A DNA stretch of 64,000 nt, taken from Selenomonadaceae bacterium. GTDB taxonomy: Bacteria; Bacillota; Negativicutes; Selenomonadales; Selenomonadaceae. Under the pieces are notes generated by a model that was given only the letters and a program-made list of their open reading frames with translations, had not been told where the DNA came from and searched no databases. The stretch covers positions 62,001 to 126,000 of the forward strand of contig JAFWFO010000021.1 in assembly GCA_017515635.1 (NCBI GenBank). Direction: 5' to 3'. Shown piece by piece: positions 9,291-17,289 of this stretch. A program made the translations under genes and the position numbers. Each line of letters starts with the position of its first letter. Position 1 is the stretch's first letter.

Positions 9291-10034
9291 ATGGCAGTAC
9301 GCGACACATTGAGTAAAATAGAAAATCTCGTGGCGAGCGCGTCACACCTGCCGCTGACGAACAAGGCAGTCATTTCCGAAGACGACTTGATTCACCTTGT
9401 CGAAGAATTGCGAAAAGATCTGCCGCAGGAATTGGAACGCGCCGACGAAATCATGAGCGAACGCGACAACATCATAAAGAACGCACAACTTGAAGCGGAC
9501 AACATGATCAAGCAGGCGAAACTTCAAGCGGAACAACTCGTTGACGAAAATGATATTGTCGTCAAGGCACGCGAAAAATCTCGAATGGTTTTAAATCAGG
9601 CGCAACAACAGGAAGCCGAAATCATGGAGCGGACGCGGCAAAATGCCCGCCAACTGCAAGACGACGCCGACCGTTACGCCAATCAAGTTTTCGACCAGCT
9701 GATAAGTTACGTCACGAATACATTTCAAGGCGTGCAACAAGCTCAAGCCGGTTTGGAAAGTGCTCGGCAAGTTTTACAACAGGCAAAACTCAGCATGAAT
9801 CAGCAGGCGGCGCAACAAGCTTACGTCCAAAATTACAACGCGCAACAACAAGCTTACGCCCAACAACAACAATACGACCAAAATCAGCAATACAATCCGC
9901 AACAACAGCAACAACTGTACGACCCGAATCAGCAAGGTTACAATCAACAACAGTACGACCAAAACCAACAATACAACCAGAATCCGCAACAACTGTACGA
10001 TCCGAATCAGCAATACAATCCCGAACAACGATAA
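9291..10034 (+). CDS. Coiled-coil protein with a Gln/Asn/Tyr-rich C-terminal tail
   Basis: Residues about 20-170 are a long charged helix resembling DivIVA or ATP-synthase-b-like coiled coils (EIMSERDNIIKNAQLEADN). Residues 175-247 are low complexity: irregular repeats around QQYDQNQQYNP and LYDPNQQ. A related coiled-coil protein follows coaD in many clostridia, so the N-terminal part is probably conserved and the tail lineage-specific. No enzyme motif, signal peptide or membrane segment is visible. A prominent terminator follows. Function not assignable. Confidence 0.75.
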   Translation: MAVRDTLSKIENLVASASHLPLTNKAVISEDDLIHLVEELRKDLPQELERADEIMSERDNIIKNAQLEADNMIKQAKLQAEQLVDENDIVVKAREKSRMVLNQAQQQEAEIMERTRQNARQLQDDADRYANQVFDQLISYVTNTFQGVQQAQAGLESARQVLQQAKLSMNQQAAQQAYVQNYNAQQQAYAQQQQYDQNQQYNPQQQQQLYDPNQQGYNQQQYDQNQQYNQNPQQLYDPNQQYNPEQR

Positions 10035-10069
10035 AAAATTTCCTCGACCGAGCGTCGGGGATTTTTTTT
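10033..10069 (+). terminator. Intrinsic terminator after the coiled-coil gene
   Basis: Stem TCCTCGAC/GTCGGGGA with a short CGAGC loop, flanked by A and T runs, so it could act on both strands. It closes the ilvA-rsmD-coaD-coiled-coil block. Confidence 0.85.
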
Positions 10070-10077
10070 GTGCAACG

Positions 10078-10086
10078 TGCTATAAT
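10078..10086 (+). promoter_or_regulatory. Extended -10 promoter for the first zinc-ribbon gene
   Basis: TGCTATAAT, a perfect extended -10 element, 30 bp before the start codon; no good -35 is visible. Similar TGn-extended elements precede genes at 11.6, 16.8, 49.3 and 60.7 kb. Confidence 0.6.
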
Positions 10087-10116
10087 CTACACGAAAAAAT
10101 TTTGGGAGGCGTTCAA

Positions 10117-11184
10117 ATGGCGGATACCTCAGTCAGTTACAAATGCCCGAATTGCGGCGCGCCTTTGAGTTTCATGGCGGGCAAGAAAACTGTCACCTGC
10201 CAATTTTGCGGCACGGAATTTGAAGCCGGCGCGATTGATGAATTTTATCGCGACAAAAATCAACGGGCGTCACAATTTACGGACGAAGAAATTAAAAATT
10301 TGCAGGCGTTCACCTGTTCGAGTTGCGGCGCGGAAATTGTTTGCGACGAAAACACAATGGCGACCGAATGCGTTTACTGCGGCAACCCCACGATGATTCC
10401 GAAACGTTTCGACGGCATGTTGAGACCGCATTTCGTTATTCCGTTCAAAAAAACCAAAGACGATGCAGTTGCCGCGCTGAAAAAATTTTACAAGGGCAAG
10501 AAACTTTTGCCGAGCGATTTCACAGCCAACAACCGCGTCGAAGCAATTCAACCGATGTATGTTCCGTTTTGGCTCTTCGACGTAGATATTTCCGCGCAGA
10601 TTACGTTTCGCGCAGAAAAAGTTAAAACGAGAACAACGCACGTCACAAAGCAAAAAATCACCGAGAAAAAAATTTTCAACTGTCAACGCGAAGGCACGCT
10701 GAACTTTGAAAAAATTCCCGCCGACGGCTCCAAGCGCATGAACGATGATTACATGGACAGCATTGAGCCGTTTGATTTCAGTGAGCTTGCCGAATTCAGC
10801 GCGGCTTACTTAGCGGGCTATCTCGCCGACAAATACGACGTTTCCGCCGAAGAATGCGCGCCCCGAATCAATGAACGCGTCGAAAACAGCACGCTTGCTA
10901 AGTTCCGAAATACCGTCAAAGGTTATGACGATGTCTACGTTGAGACCACGGACATTGACAAAAAATTTCCCAACATCAATTATGTAATGGTGCCCGTTTG
11001 GATTTTGACGACGCGTTATCAAGACAAGCCGTATACTTTCATGATGAACGGGCAGACGGGCAAATTCGTCGGCGCATTGCCTTACGATTCGACGAAAGCG
11101 ATTATTTGGCCGGCACTGTACATGCTCGCGGGGTTGCCGGTGGCGTATCTTCTGACGATGCTCATTTTGTTTTTGAATCAGTAG
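10117..11184 (+). CDS. Zinc-ribbon membrane-anchored protein, copy 1
   Basis: An N-terminal CPNCGAPL...CQFCG ribbon (four cysteines) is followed by a second pair, CSSCGAE and CVYCGNP, near residues 67-88. A globular region follows (PFWLFDVDISAQ, RINERVENS), and one C-terminal membrane segment spans about residues 328-352. The ATG at 10117 has GGGAGG upstream, matching its paralog at 11646, whose first codons are nearly identical. The family is seen as zinc-finger or TFIIB-type ribbon proteins in Firmicutes; no function is known to me. It pairs with a small TPM-tail protein directly downstream. Confidence 0.75.
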   Translation: MADTSVSYKCPNCGAPLSFMAGKKTVTCQFCGTEFEAGAIDEFYRDKNQRASQFTDEEIKNLQAFTCSSCGAEIVCDENTMATECVYCGNPTMIPKRFDGMLRPHFVIPFKKTKDDAVAALKKFYKGKKLLPSDFTANNRVEAIQPMYVPFWLFDVDISAQITFRAEKVKTRTTHVTKQKITEKKIFNCQREGTLNFEKIPADGSKRMNDDYMDSIEPFDFSELAEFSAAYLAGYLADKYDVSAEECAPRINERVENSTLAKFRNTVKGYDDVYVETTDIDKKFPNINYVMVPVWILTTRYQDKPYTFMMNGQTGKFVGALPYDSTKAIIWPALYMLAGLPVAYLLTMLILFLNQ

Positions 11185-11199
11185 CGAGGAGTTTTGAAC

Positions 11200-11532
11200 A
11201 TGAAAGATTTTTCGGTGAAAGAAATTTGTCTGATACTATTTTTGGTATTGGCGTTTGCCGGATTTTTGTATGATAACGCAACAAGCGGTAACTTGATTGA
11301 TCCGATGATCGTTATCGGCACGATTTTTTTTGAAATAATATTCTTCTTTATTGCCCGCAAAGTTTTAATCGATAAGATGAAAAACGTTCGGCACGCGACG
11401 AATGCGGCGAACTACATGAAAGAAGATTCGCTGAACTTGACAACAAATCGTGATGAATTCGTCGTCTACAAACGCTGGAAAGAAAACAACTTGGAAGAAA
11501 CTTCCGACGACCCGAACAAAGGCGACTTCTGA
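11200..11532 (+). CDS. Small membrane protein resembling the C-terminal tail of the downstream TPM protein
   Basis: 110 residues, with two hydrophobic segments (about residues 5-22 and 33-54), then NVRHATNAANYMKEDSLNLT and TNRDEF. That tail aligns by eye with the tail of the TPM protein at 12777 (NIRHAAEATDYLERNSVKLT, DNRDMF). The TPM domain itself is absent, so this looks like a partial paralog. ATG at 11200 is favoured over TTG at 11194 because GAGGAG is 8 nt upstream of it. Downstream of zinc-ribbon copy 1 by 15 bp. Confidence 0.7.
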   Translation: MKDFSVKEICLILFLVLAFAGFLYDNATSGNLIDPMIVIGTIFFEIIFFFIARKVLIDKMKNVRHATNAANYMKEDSLNLTTNRDEFVVYKRWKENNLEETSDDPNKGDF

Positions 11533-11548
11533 ATTGGGAATGCGCAAT

Positions 11549-11588
11549 GAAAAATTTTCCTCGTCAAAAGTGATGGGGGATTTTTTTT
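11549..11588 (+). terminator. Intrinsic terminator between the duplicated gene pairs
   Basis: An imperfect stem TCCTCGTC/GATGGGGGA followed by a run of eight T. It separates the first and second zinc-ribbon units. Confidence 0.6.
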
Positions 11589-11615
11589 GCCTAAAGAAAA
11601 ATTTTCTGCTACAAT
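11587..11615 (+). promoter_or_regulatory. Sigma-70-type promoter for zinc-ribbon copy 2
   Basis: TTGCCT, 17-bp spacer, TACAAT, with TG-C before the -10 box. The start codon is 31 bp downstream of the -10. Confidence 0.65.
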
Positions 11616-11645
11616 CGGCGCGAAAAAATTTTTGGAGGCGTTCAA

Positions 11646-12764
11646 ATGGCTAATTCTTCGGTTAGTTATAAATGTCCGAACTGCGGCGCACCCCTAAGCT
11701 TTTTGCCGGGCAAGAAAACCGTCACCTGCGAATACTGCAGTACGGAATTTGAAGTCAGCGCGATTGAAGAACTTTTCCGCGACAAACAGGAACTTGCGGC
11801 TCGTGCGGCGGAAGCTCAAGAGGCGAAATGGGAAACCGACGACGCCGGCTCAGAGTGGTCAAGCGACGAAGCGAAGGCACTGCACGCGTTCACCTGTTCG
11901 AGTTGCGGCGCGGAAATTGTCTGCGACGAAAACACAATGGCGACCGAATGCGTTTACTGCGGCAACCCCACGATGATTCCGAAACGTTTCGACGGCATGT
12001 TAAAGCCCGATTTCGTTATCCCGTTCAAAAAAACCAAAGACGAGGCCGTTGCCGCGTTGAAAAAATTTTACGAAGGCCGCACGCTTTTGCCGAGCGATTT
12101 CACAGCAAACAACCGCGTCGAGGCGATTCAAGCCATGTACGTTCCTTTCTGGCTGTTCGACTCAAAAGTTTCCGCGCAGGTTGATTTTCGTGCCGAAAAA
12201 ATTCGCAGATACAGTTCGGGAGATTACAACATCACCGAAACGCAAGTTTACAAATGCCGACGCGAAGGCACAATGAGCTTTAGTAAAATTCCCGTCGACG
12301 GCTCAAAAAAAATGGACGACGATTACATGGACAGCATCGAGCCGTTCGATTACGGCGAAATGGTTAAATTCAGCGCGGCTTACTTCACGGGCTATCTTGC
12401 CGACAAATACGACATGGACGCCGCCGCCTGCACGCCTCGCGCAAATGAACGCGTCGAGAACAGCACGATTGAAGTTTTGAAAAGCACCGTTCAAAATTAC
12501 GACGCCGTGCAAGTCGAAAATGCCGCCGTCATGAAAGATGTCGGCAAGGTCAGCTATGCAATGGTGCCCGTGTGGATTTTGACGACGCGTTATAACAACA
12601 AGCCGTATACCTTCATGATGAACGGACAAACGGGCAAAGTCGTCGGCTCCCTGCCCTACGATTCGATGAAAGCGATTCTGTATCCCGCGCTGATGTCGCT
12701 GGTGTTGTTGCCGGTGTTTTATTTCATCATGCCGGTGATTTTTATGCTTTTGTCGACACTGTAA
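11646..12764 (+). CDS. Zinc-ribbon membrane-anchored protein, copy 2
   Basis: Close paralog of the gene at 10117: the same CPNCGAPLSFLPGKKTVTC ribbon, the same second cysteine pair and the same PSDFTANNRVEAIQ core, plus an Ala/Glu-rich insertion around residues 50-75. A membrane helix lies at the C-terminus. Long stretches of nucleotide identity with copy 1 (for example around 11900 and 10330) point to a fairly recent tandem duplication. Its partner, the TPM protein, starts 12 bp downstream. Confidence 0.75.
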   Translation: MANSSVSYKCPNCGAPLSFLPGKKTVTCEYCSTEFEVSAIEELFRDKQELAARAAEAQEAKWETDDAGSEWSSDEAKALHAFTCSSCGAEIVCDENTMATECVYCGNPTMIPKRFDGMLKPDFVIPFKKTKDEAVAALKKFYEGRTLLPSDFTANNRVEAIQAMYVPFWLFDSKVSAQVDFRAEKIRRYSSGDYNITETQVYKCRREGTMSFSKIPVDGSKKMDDDYMDSIEPFDYGEMVKFSAAYFTGYLADKYDMDAAACTPRANERVENSTIEVLKSTVQNYDAVQVENAAVMKDVGKVSYAMVPVWILTTRYNNKPYTFMMNGQTGKVVGSLPYDSMKAILYPALMSLVLLPVFYFIMPVIFMLLSTL

Positions 12765-12776
12765 GGAGGCGGCAAC

Positions 12777-13577
12777 ATGATTAAAAAATTTTTCGGACTT
12801 TTCACCTTGTTTTTCTTCGTGATAACTTTTTCCGTGGCGAACGCGGCAACTCAGCTCCCCGACAATCCCGTCACTTCCAAACAAGTTTCGGCGGTCAGCG
12901 ATAATTGCGGGCTGTTGTCTGCGGCGGACATTAATTCGCTCAACCAAAAAATTCAGCGCGTCGAACAGGCGCACAAAGTTAAAATCGCAATTTCTTTCGT
13001 GAAGTCGACGAACGGTCAAGACATAATCACCGCTTCGGACAACATGCGAAACAAACTTCCTTCGGCTCCGAACGGCAAAATTGTTTTGCTCGTCTCAATG
13101 GACAATCACCGTTACGAAATGGCGACCGATAACACAATGATGAGAATAATTACGACCGAAGACGGCATCCCTTACCTGAAAAAACAAATTGAGCCGGCAC
13201 TCCACAGCCGCAATTATGTGGGCGCGTGCAACAATTTCGTCGACGGCGTCGATTCGATGATGGCTTACTACGAAACGAATCACACTTCTTACGTCGACGC
13301 CGAAGCCGCCGAAGAAGATTTTCTCCTCAGAGCCGGTGCCTCAGTTGTTCTCGCGATCATTGCTTTTTTCTGCATTCGCTCGTACCTTATCCGCAAGATG
13401 AGCAACATTCGCCACGCGGCGGAGGCGACGGATTATCTCGAAAGAAATTCCGTCAAGCTTACGGATAACCGCGACATGTTTTTGTTTCAAAACATCAGCA
13501 GGACGAAGAAATCAAGCAACAGAGGCGGAAGCAGCGGCGGACACAGCGGCGGCGGCGGTGGCGGCGGCAGCTTTTAA
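12777..13577 (+). CDS. TPM-domain protein with signal peptide and glycine-rich tail
   Basis: Signal peptide at residues 1-24 (ends SVANA). A TPM (YgcG-like) domain covers about residues 30-170, starting with SAVSDNCGLLSAADINSLNQ. A membrane helix lies near 185-203, and the C-terminus is SGGHSGGGGGGGSF, characteristic of this family. TPM proteins are exported or membrane-anchored; roles in phosphatase activity and membrane-protein turnover have been described for relatives. It lies 12 bp after the zinc-ribbon gene, suggesting a common operon. Confidence 0.82.
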   Translation: MIKKFFGLFTLFFFVITFSVANAATQLPDNPVTSKQVSAVSDNCGLLSAADINSLNQKIQRVEQAHKVKIAISFVKSTNGQDIITASDNMRNKLPSAPNGKIVLLVSMDNHRYEMATDNTMMRIITTEDGIPYLKKQIEPALHSRNYVGACNNFVDGVDSMMAYYETNHTSYVDAEAAEEDFLLRAGASVVLAIIAFFCIRSYLIRKMSNIRHAAEATDYLERNSVKLTDNRDMFLFQNISRTKKSSNRGGSSGGHSGGGGGGGSF

Positions 13578-13610
13578 ATGCAATGTGGAATTGATTTGGT
13601 AACGCGACTC

Positions 13611-13651
13611 AAAAAAATCCCCGGCGGTCAATCGACTGTCGGGATTTTTTT
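13611..13651. terminator. Bidirectional terminator
   Basis: A-run, TCCCCGGC...GTCGGGA stem, T-run. It lies between convergent genes and runs to the end of the leftward heptosyltransferase operon. Confidence 0.8.
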
Positions 13652-14957
13652 ACGGCAATAAATTTTGTTCGACAATCAAACGTTCAATCGCGTCCAAAAC
13701 TTGTCGCGGATAAATTTTTTTCTGGCACTCGAATTCTCGCGGCGTGCCATTATGTCGCTGACAAATTCCGCTCCAAAAATTTTCGGTACGAATATCGTTG
13801 ACGCAACCGTTGCAAACATTTCGGTTGGCAACGCGCCACGGCGTACCAAATTCCGCCCAATCCTGCGAAAAGCCGCAAATCATTACGACGGGACAATTCA
13901 CCGCGTCCGCCAGCCATGCAAGCCCGCTCGACAAGCCGACAAAAAATTTCGCGTGGTAAAGCATGTTCGCCCGCTCCATGATCGAAAAATCGCCCGTGAA
14001 ATCTTCGGCACCTTCAGGCTTGCGAATCGTCAAACCGCCCGAAGTTTCCTGCGCGTTCTTGTCGATACAAAAAACTCTGTAGCCCAAATTTTTCAGATAA
14101 TCGACGACAATATCCCAGCCGTTAGGATAAAGCCAACCTTTTTGCGGAATTGACGCTTGCACGCCGATACAAACATACGGCGCGTCGGTGACGGGCGGCT
14201 CAGTCGGCTTGAAACTTTTTTCGGGCTTGAAGTGCTCAACGCCGAAAATCGCGCCAAAAACTTCCGAAATGCTTCCGTCGCGAGCGTCAATCGGATTTAT
14301 CGGAACGCTACTGCGAATAAAATTCGGGCTGTACGTCGCGTAATGTTCGTAATCCGCTGCGTCGACCAAATTAATTTCGGGATAAACATGCGCGGCGAAT
14401 TCGCGAAGATATTTCGGCAGACGAAGCGAAACATTGCAACGGTGACGGCGGCGCAGTTCGTCGACGGCGGGCAAAATCGCCAAATTATCGCCCAGTGCAT
14501 TTGTCAGCGAATTAATCAGCACGTCTTGCCCTTCGAGATCGAGCGCGTGAGCAAAAATTTTTTCGTCGTCCAAAAAAACTTCAACTTGCCAACGGATAAA
14601 ATATTTTTCGACGGAAACAATTCGCATGTCGGAAACTTTCGCGTCGAAGAAAATTTGTCCGTCGACTTCGCCGATTCGCACGCGGAAATTTCCTTTCGGC
14701 ACGTCAAGCCGCAGACCAAAATTAAAATCGAGCCGCAAGCCGTCAATGCCCGTTTCGCCAGCAATCGGCGCGCTTAAACCTTCGTCGCAATTCGGGTGAC
14801 AGCCGACAATTTCCTTGCGCAAAAAATTTTGTATGCGTTCAATTTTCATGAAGCCCGTCGGATTGAATTCGTCGGGCGGAAATTTCAGCGTCTTGACCTG
14901 CGGAAAATTTTGCAGATAGTCGCGAACGTCACGGGCGCAAAAAAAATAAGTCTGCAT
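13650..14957 (-). CDS. TibC/Aah-like autotransporter O-heptosyltransferase family protein (GT9-type)
   Basis: 435 residues. The N-terminal part (LRLDFNFGLRLDVP, KYFIRWQVEVF) and the GT9-like half (GDNLAILPAVDELRRRH, VGLSSGLAWLADAV) match the autotransporter strand-loop-strand O-heptosyltransferases. The C-terminal cysteine cluster CNGCVNDIRTENFWSGIC plus a later EC matches the metal-binding motif known from TibC. Those enzymes transfer heptose from ADP-heptose to serines of surface proteins in the cytoplasm. AGGAGG precedes the ATG. It is the last gene of an operon with queD and queE, which is an unusual context. No canonical autotransporter is in the window. Confidence 0.8.
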   Translation of the reverse strand: MQTYFFCARDVRDYLQNFPQVKTLKFPPDEFNPTGFMKIERIQNFLRKEIVGCHPNCDEGLSAPIAGETGIDGLRLDFNFGLRLDVPKGNFRVRIGEVDGQIFFDAKVSDMRIVSVEKYFIRWQVEVFLDDEKIFAHALDLEGQDVLINSLTNALGDNLAILPAVDELRRRHRCNVSLRLPKYLREFAAHVYPEINLVDAADYEHYATYSPNFIRSSVPINPIDARDGSISEVFGAIFGVEHFKPEKSFKPTEPPVTDAPYVCIGVQASIPQKGWLYPNGWDIVVDYLKNLGYRVFCIDKNAQETSGGLTIRKPEGAEDFTGDFSIMERANMLYHAKFFVGLSSGLAWLADAVNCPVVMICGFSQDWAEFGTPWRVANRNVCNGCVNDIRTENFWSGICQRHNGTPREFECQKKIYPRQVLDAIERLIVEQNLLP

Positions 14958-14965
14958 GAGACCTC

Positions 14966-15703
14966 CTAAAGCACGTTTATAAATTTATGCGTCTGCGGGA
15001 TGACGCGGACATTTTTCAGACGACGCAAGGCAGTTGCTTGCCACGCCAGAATTTTTCCTGCAGGAACCGCGCTCACCCCGTTGACGGGCGTGACAGGTTG
15101 CAGGACGACAAAAATTTTTTCGTCGACGTTCGCCACAACTTCAATCGCCGAAATAAATTCATCGTCGGAAGTTTCGCCCGTCACGACGATTTTAACGCAC
15201 AAATCTTTTTCGCGGGCGACGCGCATAAATTTTTCGTGGACGCCGAAAAGATTTTTCCCGACAACGTTCGGCAATTTTATATCCATGCTGACGAAATCAA
15301 TCGCGTCGGAAATTTTTTCAAACTCGTCGGGAAGTGTGCCGTTCGTCTCCAGAAAAATTTTCGCGTTGAAATTTTTGGTAAGTGCGGCAACGTCGCGGAT
15401 GAATTCCCCGTGCAAAAGCGGTTCCCCGCCCGTGAAACTTATCGAATGCGTCGGAACTTCGTCGTAAAAATTTTTTATCAGTTCGGCAACCTGCGCGGCG
15501 TCGAGCGGATTTTTTTCGTCGCGGAAAGTCATTGAGCCGGCTGAAGTTTCCACGCGACAAAATTCCGTGCGGTTAAAATCCGTGTCGCAAAAATTGCAAT
15601 TCAGATTGCAACCCGCCAAACGCACGAAAACTTGTCGACAGCCCAAAAATTTTCCTTCGCCCTGCGCGGACGAAAAAATTTCCACAACGTTGGCGTTACT
15701 CAT
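14966..15703 (-). CDS. queE: 7-carboxy-7-deazaguanine synthase
   Basis: Radical SAM enzyme that contracts 6-carboxytetrahydropterin to 7-carboxy-7-deazaguanine on the way to preQ0 and queuosine. The cluster motif is CNLNCNFC (CxxxCxxC) preceded by SAQGEGKFLGCRQVFVR, and the SFTGGEPLLH motif is conserved. 245 residues is within family range. Its 5' end overlaps queD by 8 bp. No queC or queF is in the window. Confidence 0.94.
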   Translation of the reverse strand: MSNANVVEIFSSAQGEGKFLGCRQVFVRLAGCNLNCNFCDTDFNRTEFCRVETSAGSMTFRDEKNPLDAAQVAELIKNFYDEVPTHSISFTGGEPLLHGEFIRDVAALTKNFNAKIFLETNGTLPDEFEKISDAIDFVSMDIKLPNVVGKNLFGVHEKFMRVAREKDLCVKIVVTGETSDDEFISAIEVVANVDEKIFVVLQPVTPVNGVSAVPAGKILAWQATALRRLKNVRVIPQTHKFINVL

Positions 15704-16067
15704 AATAAGTCACGCAGGAATGCGGCGTCTCTTGAACTTTGACGGCGTGCAGTTTCGTAGACTCTGAAAAAATTTCGGACGCCGCCAACTTACGAAAAAT
15801 TTTCCGTGCAATATTTTCAGCCGTGGGATTTTCCGTCGTGAAACTTTCAAGGTCGTTTAAAAATCTGTGGTCGAATTCGTCAAGAATTTTATTGAGCTCC
15901 GCCTTGAGAATTTTAAAGTCAATCAACATGCCGAGCGAATCCAATTTGTCACCGCGAACGACGGCCTCGACAATCCAGTTGTGCCCGTGCAGGCGCGAAC
16001 ATTTTCCGTCATAGCCGTCAATAAAATGGGCAGCCTCGAAAGCCGCCCGAACAGATATTTCGTACAA
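15696..16067 (-). CDS. queD: 6-carboxy-5,6,7,8-tetrahydropterin synthase
   Basis: Converts 7,8-dihydroneopterin triphosphate to 6-carboxytetrahydropterin, supplying QueE. Zinc histidines are visible in AAHFIDG and LHGHNW, and the catalytic cysteine is in GKCSRLHGH. 123 residues is normal. Start is TTG with GGAGGG 6 nt upstream. Overlaps queE, and both follow the 3D-domain gene on the same strand. Confidence 0.94.
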   Translation of the reverse strand: MYEISVRAAFEAAHFIDGYDGKCSRLHGHNWIVEAVVRGDKLDSLGMLIDFKILKAELNKILDEFDHRFLNDLESFTTENPTAENIARKIFRKLAASEIFSESTKLHAVKVQETPHSCVTYYE

Positions 16068-16080
16068 AATTTTCCCTCCG

Positions 16081-16791
16081 TCAATCGATTATGTAAAGGT
16101 CAATAAATTGGCGTCCCCACTGGTAGCACTCTTCGACGCTGTCGAAAGCAATGTCGATAATGTTTCCGACAATCGCGCCGCCAACGTCATCGGCAACCGC
16201 GTAGCCGTAACCGGGGATAAAAACTTTCGTGCCGAGCGGAATGACACTGGGATCAACCGCAATGACGCCGCGTTGGCAGAAATTTCCGCGAGCAGTGTAA
16301 TTGCTCATGCCGTCTTCAAAACGACTGTAAGCCGTCGCCTCGACGCGCACAACTCTGCTGAATTCGGGAACTTCTTCAGAACCACCGTAATAAATTTCTT
16401 CGGAATCGCCGCCGTAATTTTCTTCGGGTTCGACGATGGTTTTAACGTCATAATCGCCGTTATCGTTCGCAAGAAAATCATTCAGTGAAAAATTATAAAT
16501 GTCAATTTCGTCGTAAGCCGCCGCCCGCAAAACTTTGTAAGTGATTGTTCCGCAAACGCCGTCCGCGTCCAAGCCGAGAGCCGATTGAAAATCTTTTATC
16601 GCTTTAACCGTCGACGAACCGTAAACGCCGTCCGCCTCGCCTTGCAAAAGACACTGCGCGATTAAATAGGTTTGAATTTCTTTGACCTCGTCGCCTCTGT
16701 CGCCGTATTTGAGAGCCGCCGCCGAGCATACGTTAAAAAAACTCACGGCGCAAATCAGAACCACCGTCGCCAAAATTCTCCCCAATTTCAT
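16081..16791 (-). CDS. Secreted peptidoglycan-binding / 3D-domain cell-wall protein
   Basis: Signal peptide at residues 1-24 (hydrophobic, ends CSAA), then a PG_binding_1 domain (LKYGDRGDEVKEIQTYLIAQ to about residue 92), an acidic linker, and a C-terminal 3D domain (RVEATAYSRFEDG, AVDPSVIPLGTKVFIPGYG, ADDVGG, IDIAF). The three aspartates of the fold are present, and the 3D fold is the catalytic core of MltA-like lytic transglycosylases. Likely acts in the envelope on peptidoglycan. ATG at 16791 is favoured over GTG at 16800, which overlaps the AGAGGTGA binding site. Confidence 0.85.
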   Translation of the reverse strand: MKLGRILATVVLICAVSFFNVCSAAALKYGDRGDEVKEIQTYLIAQCLLQGEADGVYGSSTVKAIKDFQSALGLDADGVCGTITYKVLRAAAYDEIDIYNFSLNDFLANDNGDYDVKTIVEPEENYGGDSEEIYYGGSEEVPEFSRVVRVEATAYSRFEDGMSNYTARGNFCQRGVIAVDPSVIPLGTKVFIPGYGYAVADDVGGAIVGNIIDIAFDSVEECYQWGRQFIDLYIID

Positions 16792-16826
16792 TACCGTCAC
16801 CTCTAACGTAAATTTAATTTTCGGCG

Positions 16827-16836
16827 ATTATATCAG
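16827..16836 (-). promoter_or_regulatory. Extended -10 promoter of the 3D/queD/queE operon
   Basis: On the minus strand TGATATAAT, about 35 bp before the ATG at 16791. No clear -35. Confidence 0.5.
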
Positions 16837-17030
16837 CCAACCCTGAAAAACTTATGGCAGTTCAGAAAAATTTTTTGCCCGTTCGCGTTCAAAGCCGTGT
16901 AAAAATTTATGCCGGTTCAAAAAACAATTTGCGCTTGCAAAAAGGGTTAAAGCCTAATACAATCTGAACGATAAATCTTATGACGGTTTTAATTTTTTGT
17001 GCGACCGAAGAAAGTTGAGGCGAAATTTCC

Positions 17031-17279
17031 GTGATGCTCGGTGCGGGTCGCGAAACCAAAGACAGCCCGATTGATTATTCGGCGGGAATTATTCTGCGGA
17101 AAAAATTCGGCGACGAAGTTCACGCGGGCGAAAGTCTTGCGACGCTTTATTGTTCAGACGAAAAATTTTTTGACACGGCGAAGAAAAATTTTCGTGCGGC
17201 AGTAACTATCGGCGAAAAACCCGAAACTCGCCCGTTGATTTTTGCTCGTGTCGAATTCGGGCACGTCGAAAGATTTTGA
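17031..17279 (+). pseudogene. C-terminal fragment of pyrimidine-nucleoside phosphorylase
   Basis: The 82 residues match only the C-terminal barrel-sandwich domain of pyrimidine/thymidine phosphorylases: LGAGRETKDSPIDYSAGI and FGDEVHAGESLATLYCSDE. A full enzyme is about 430 residues, and the upstream 230 bp contain no recognisable catalytic domain. A weak GAGG site precedes the ATG, so a short product may still be made. The next gene is a nucleoside transporter, consistent with a former salvage operon. Confidence 0.7.
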
Positions 17280-17289
17280 GGTAACCGCA

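Noticed and set aside
9774..10028. Val/Leu-rich membrane-like ORF on the minus strand
   Set aside because: It is the complement of the Gln/Asn-rich tail of the coiled-coil gene and has no initiation signal.
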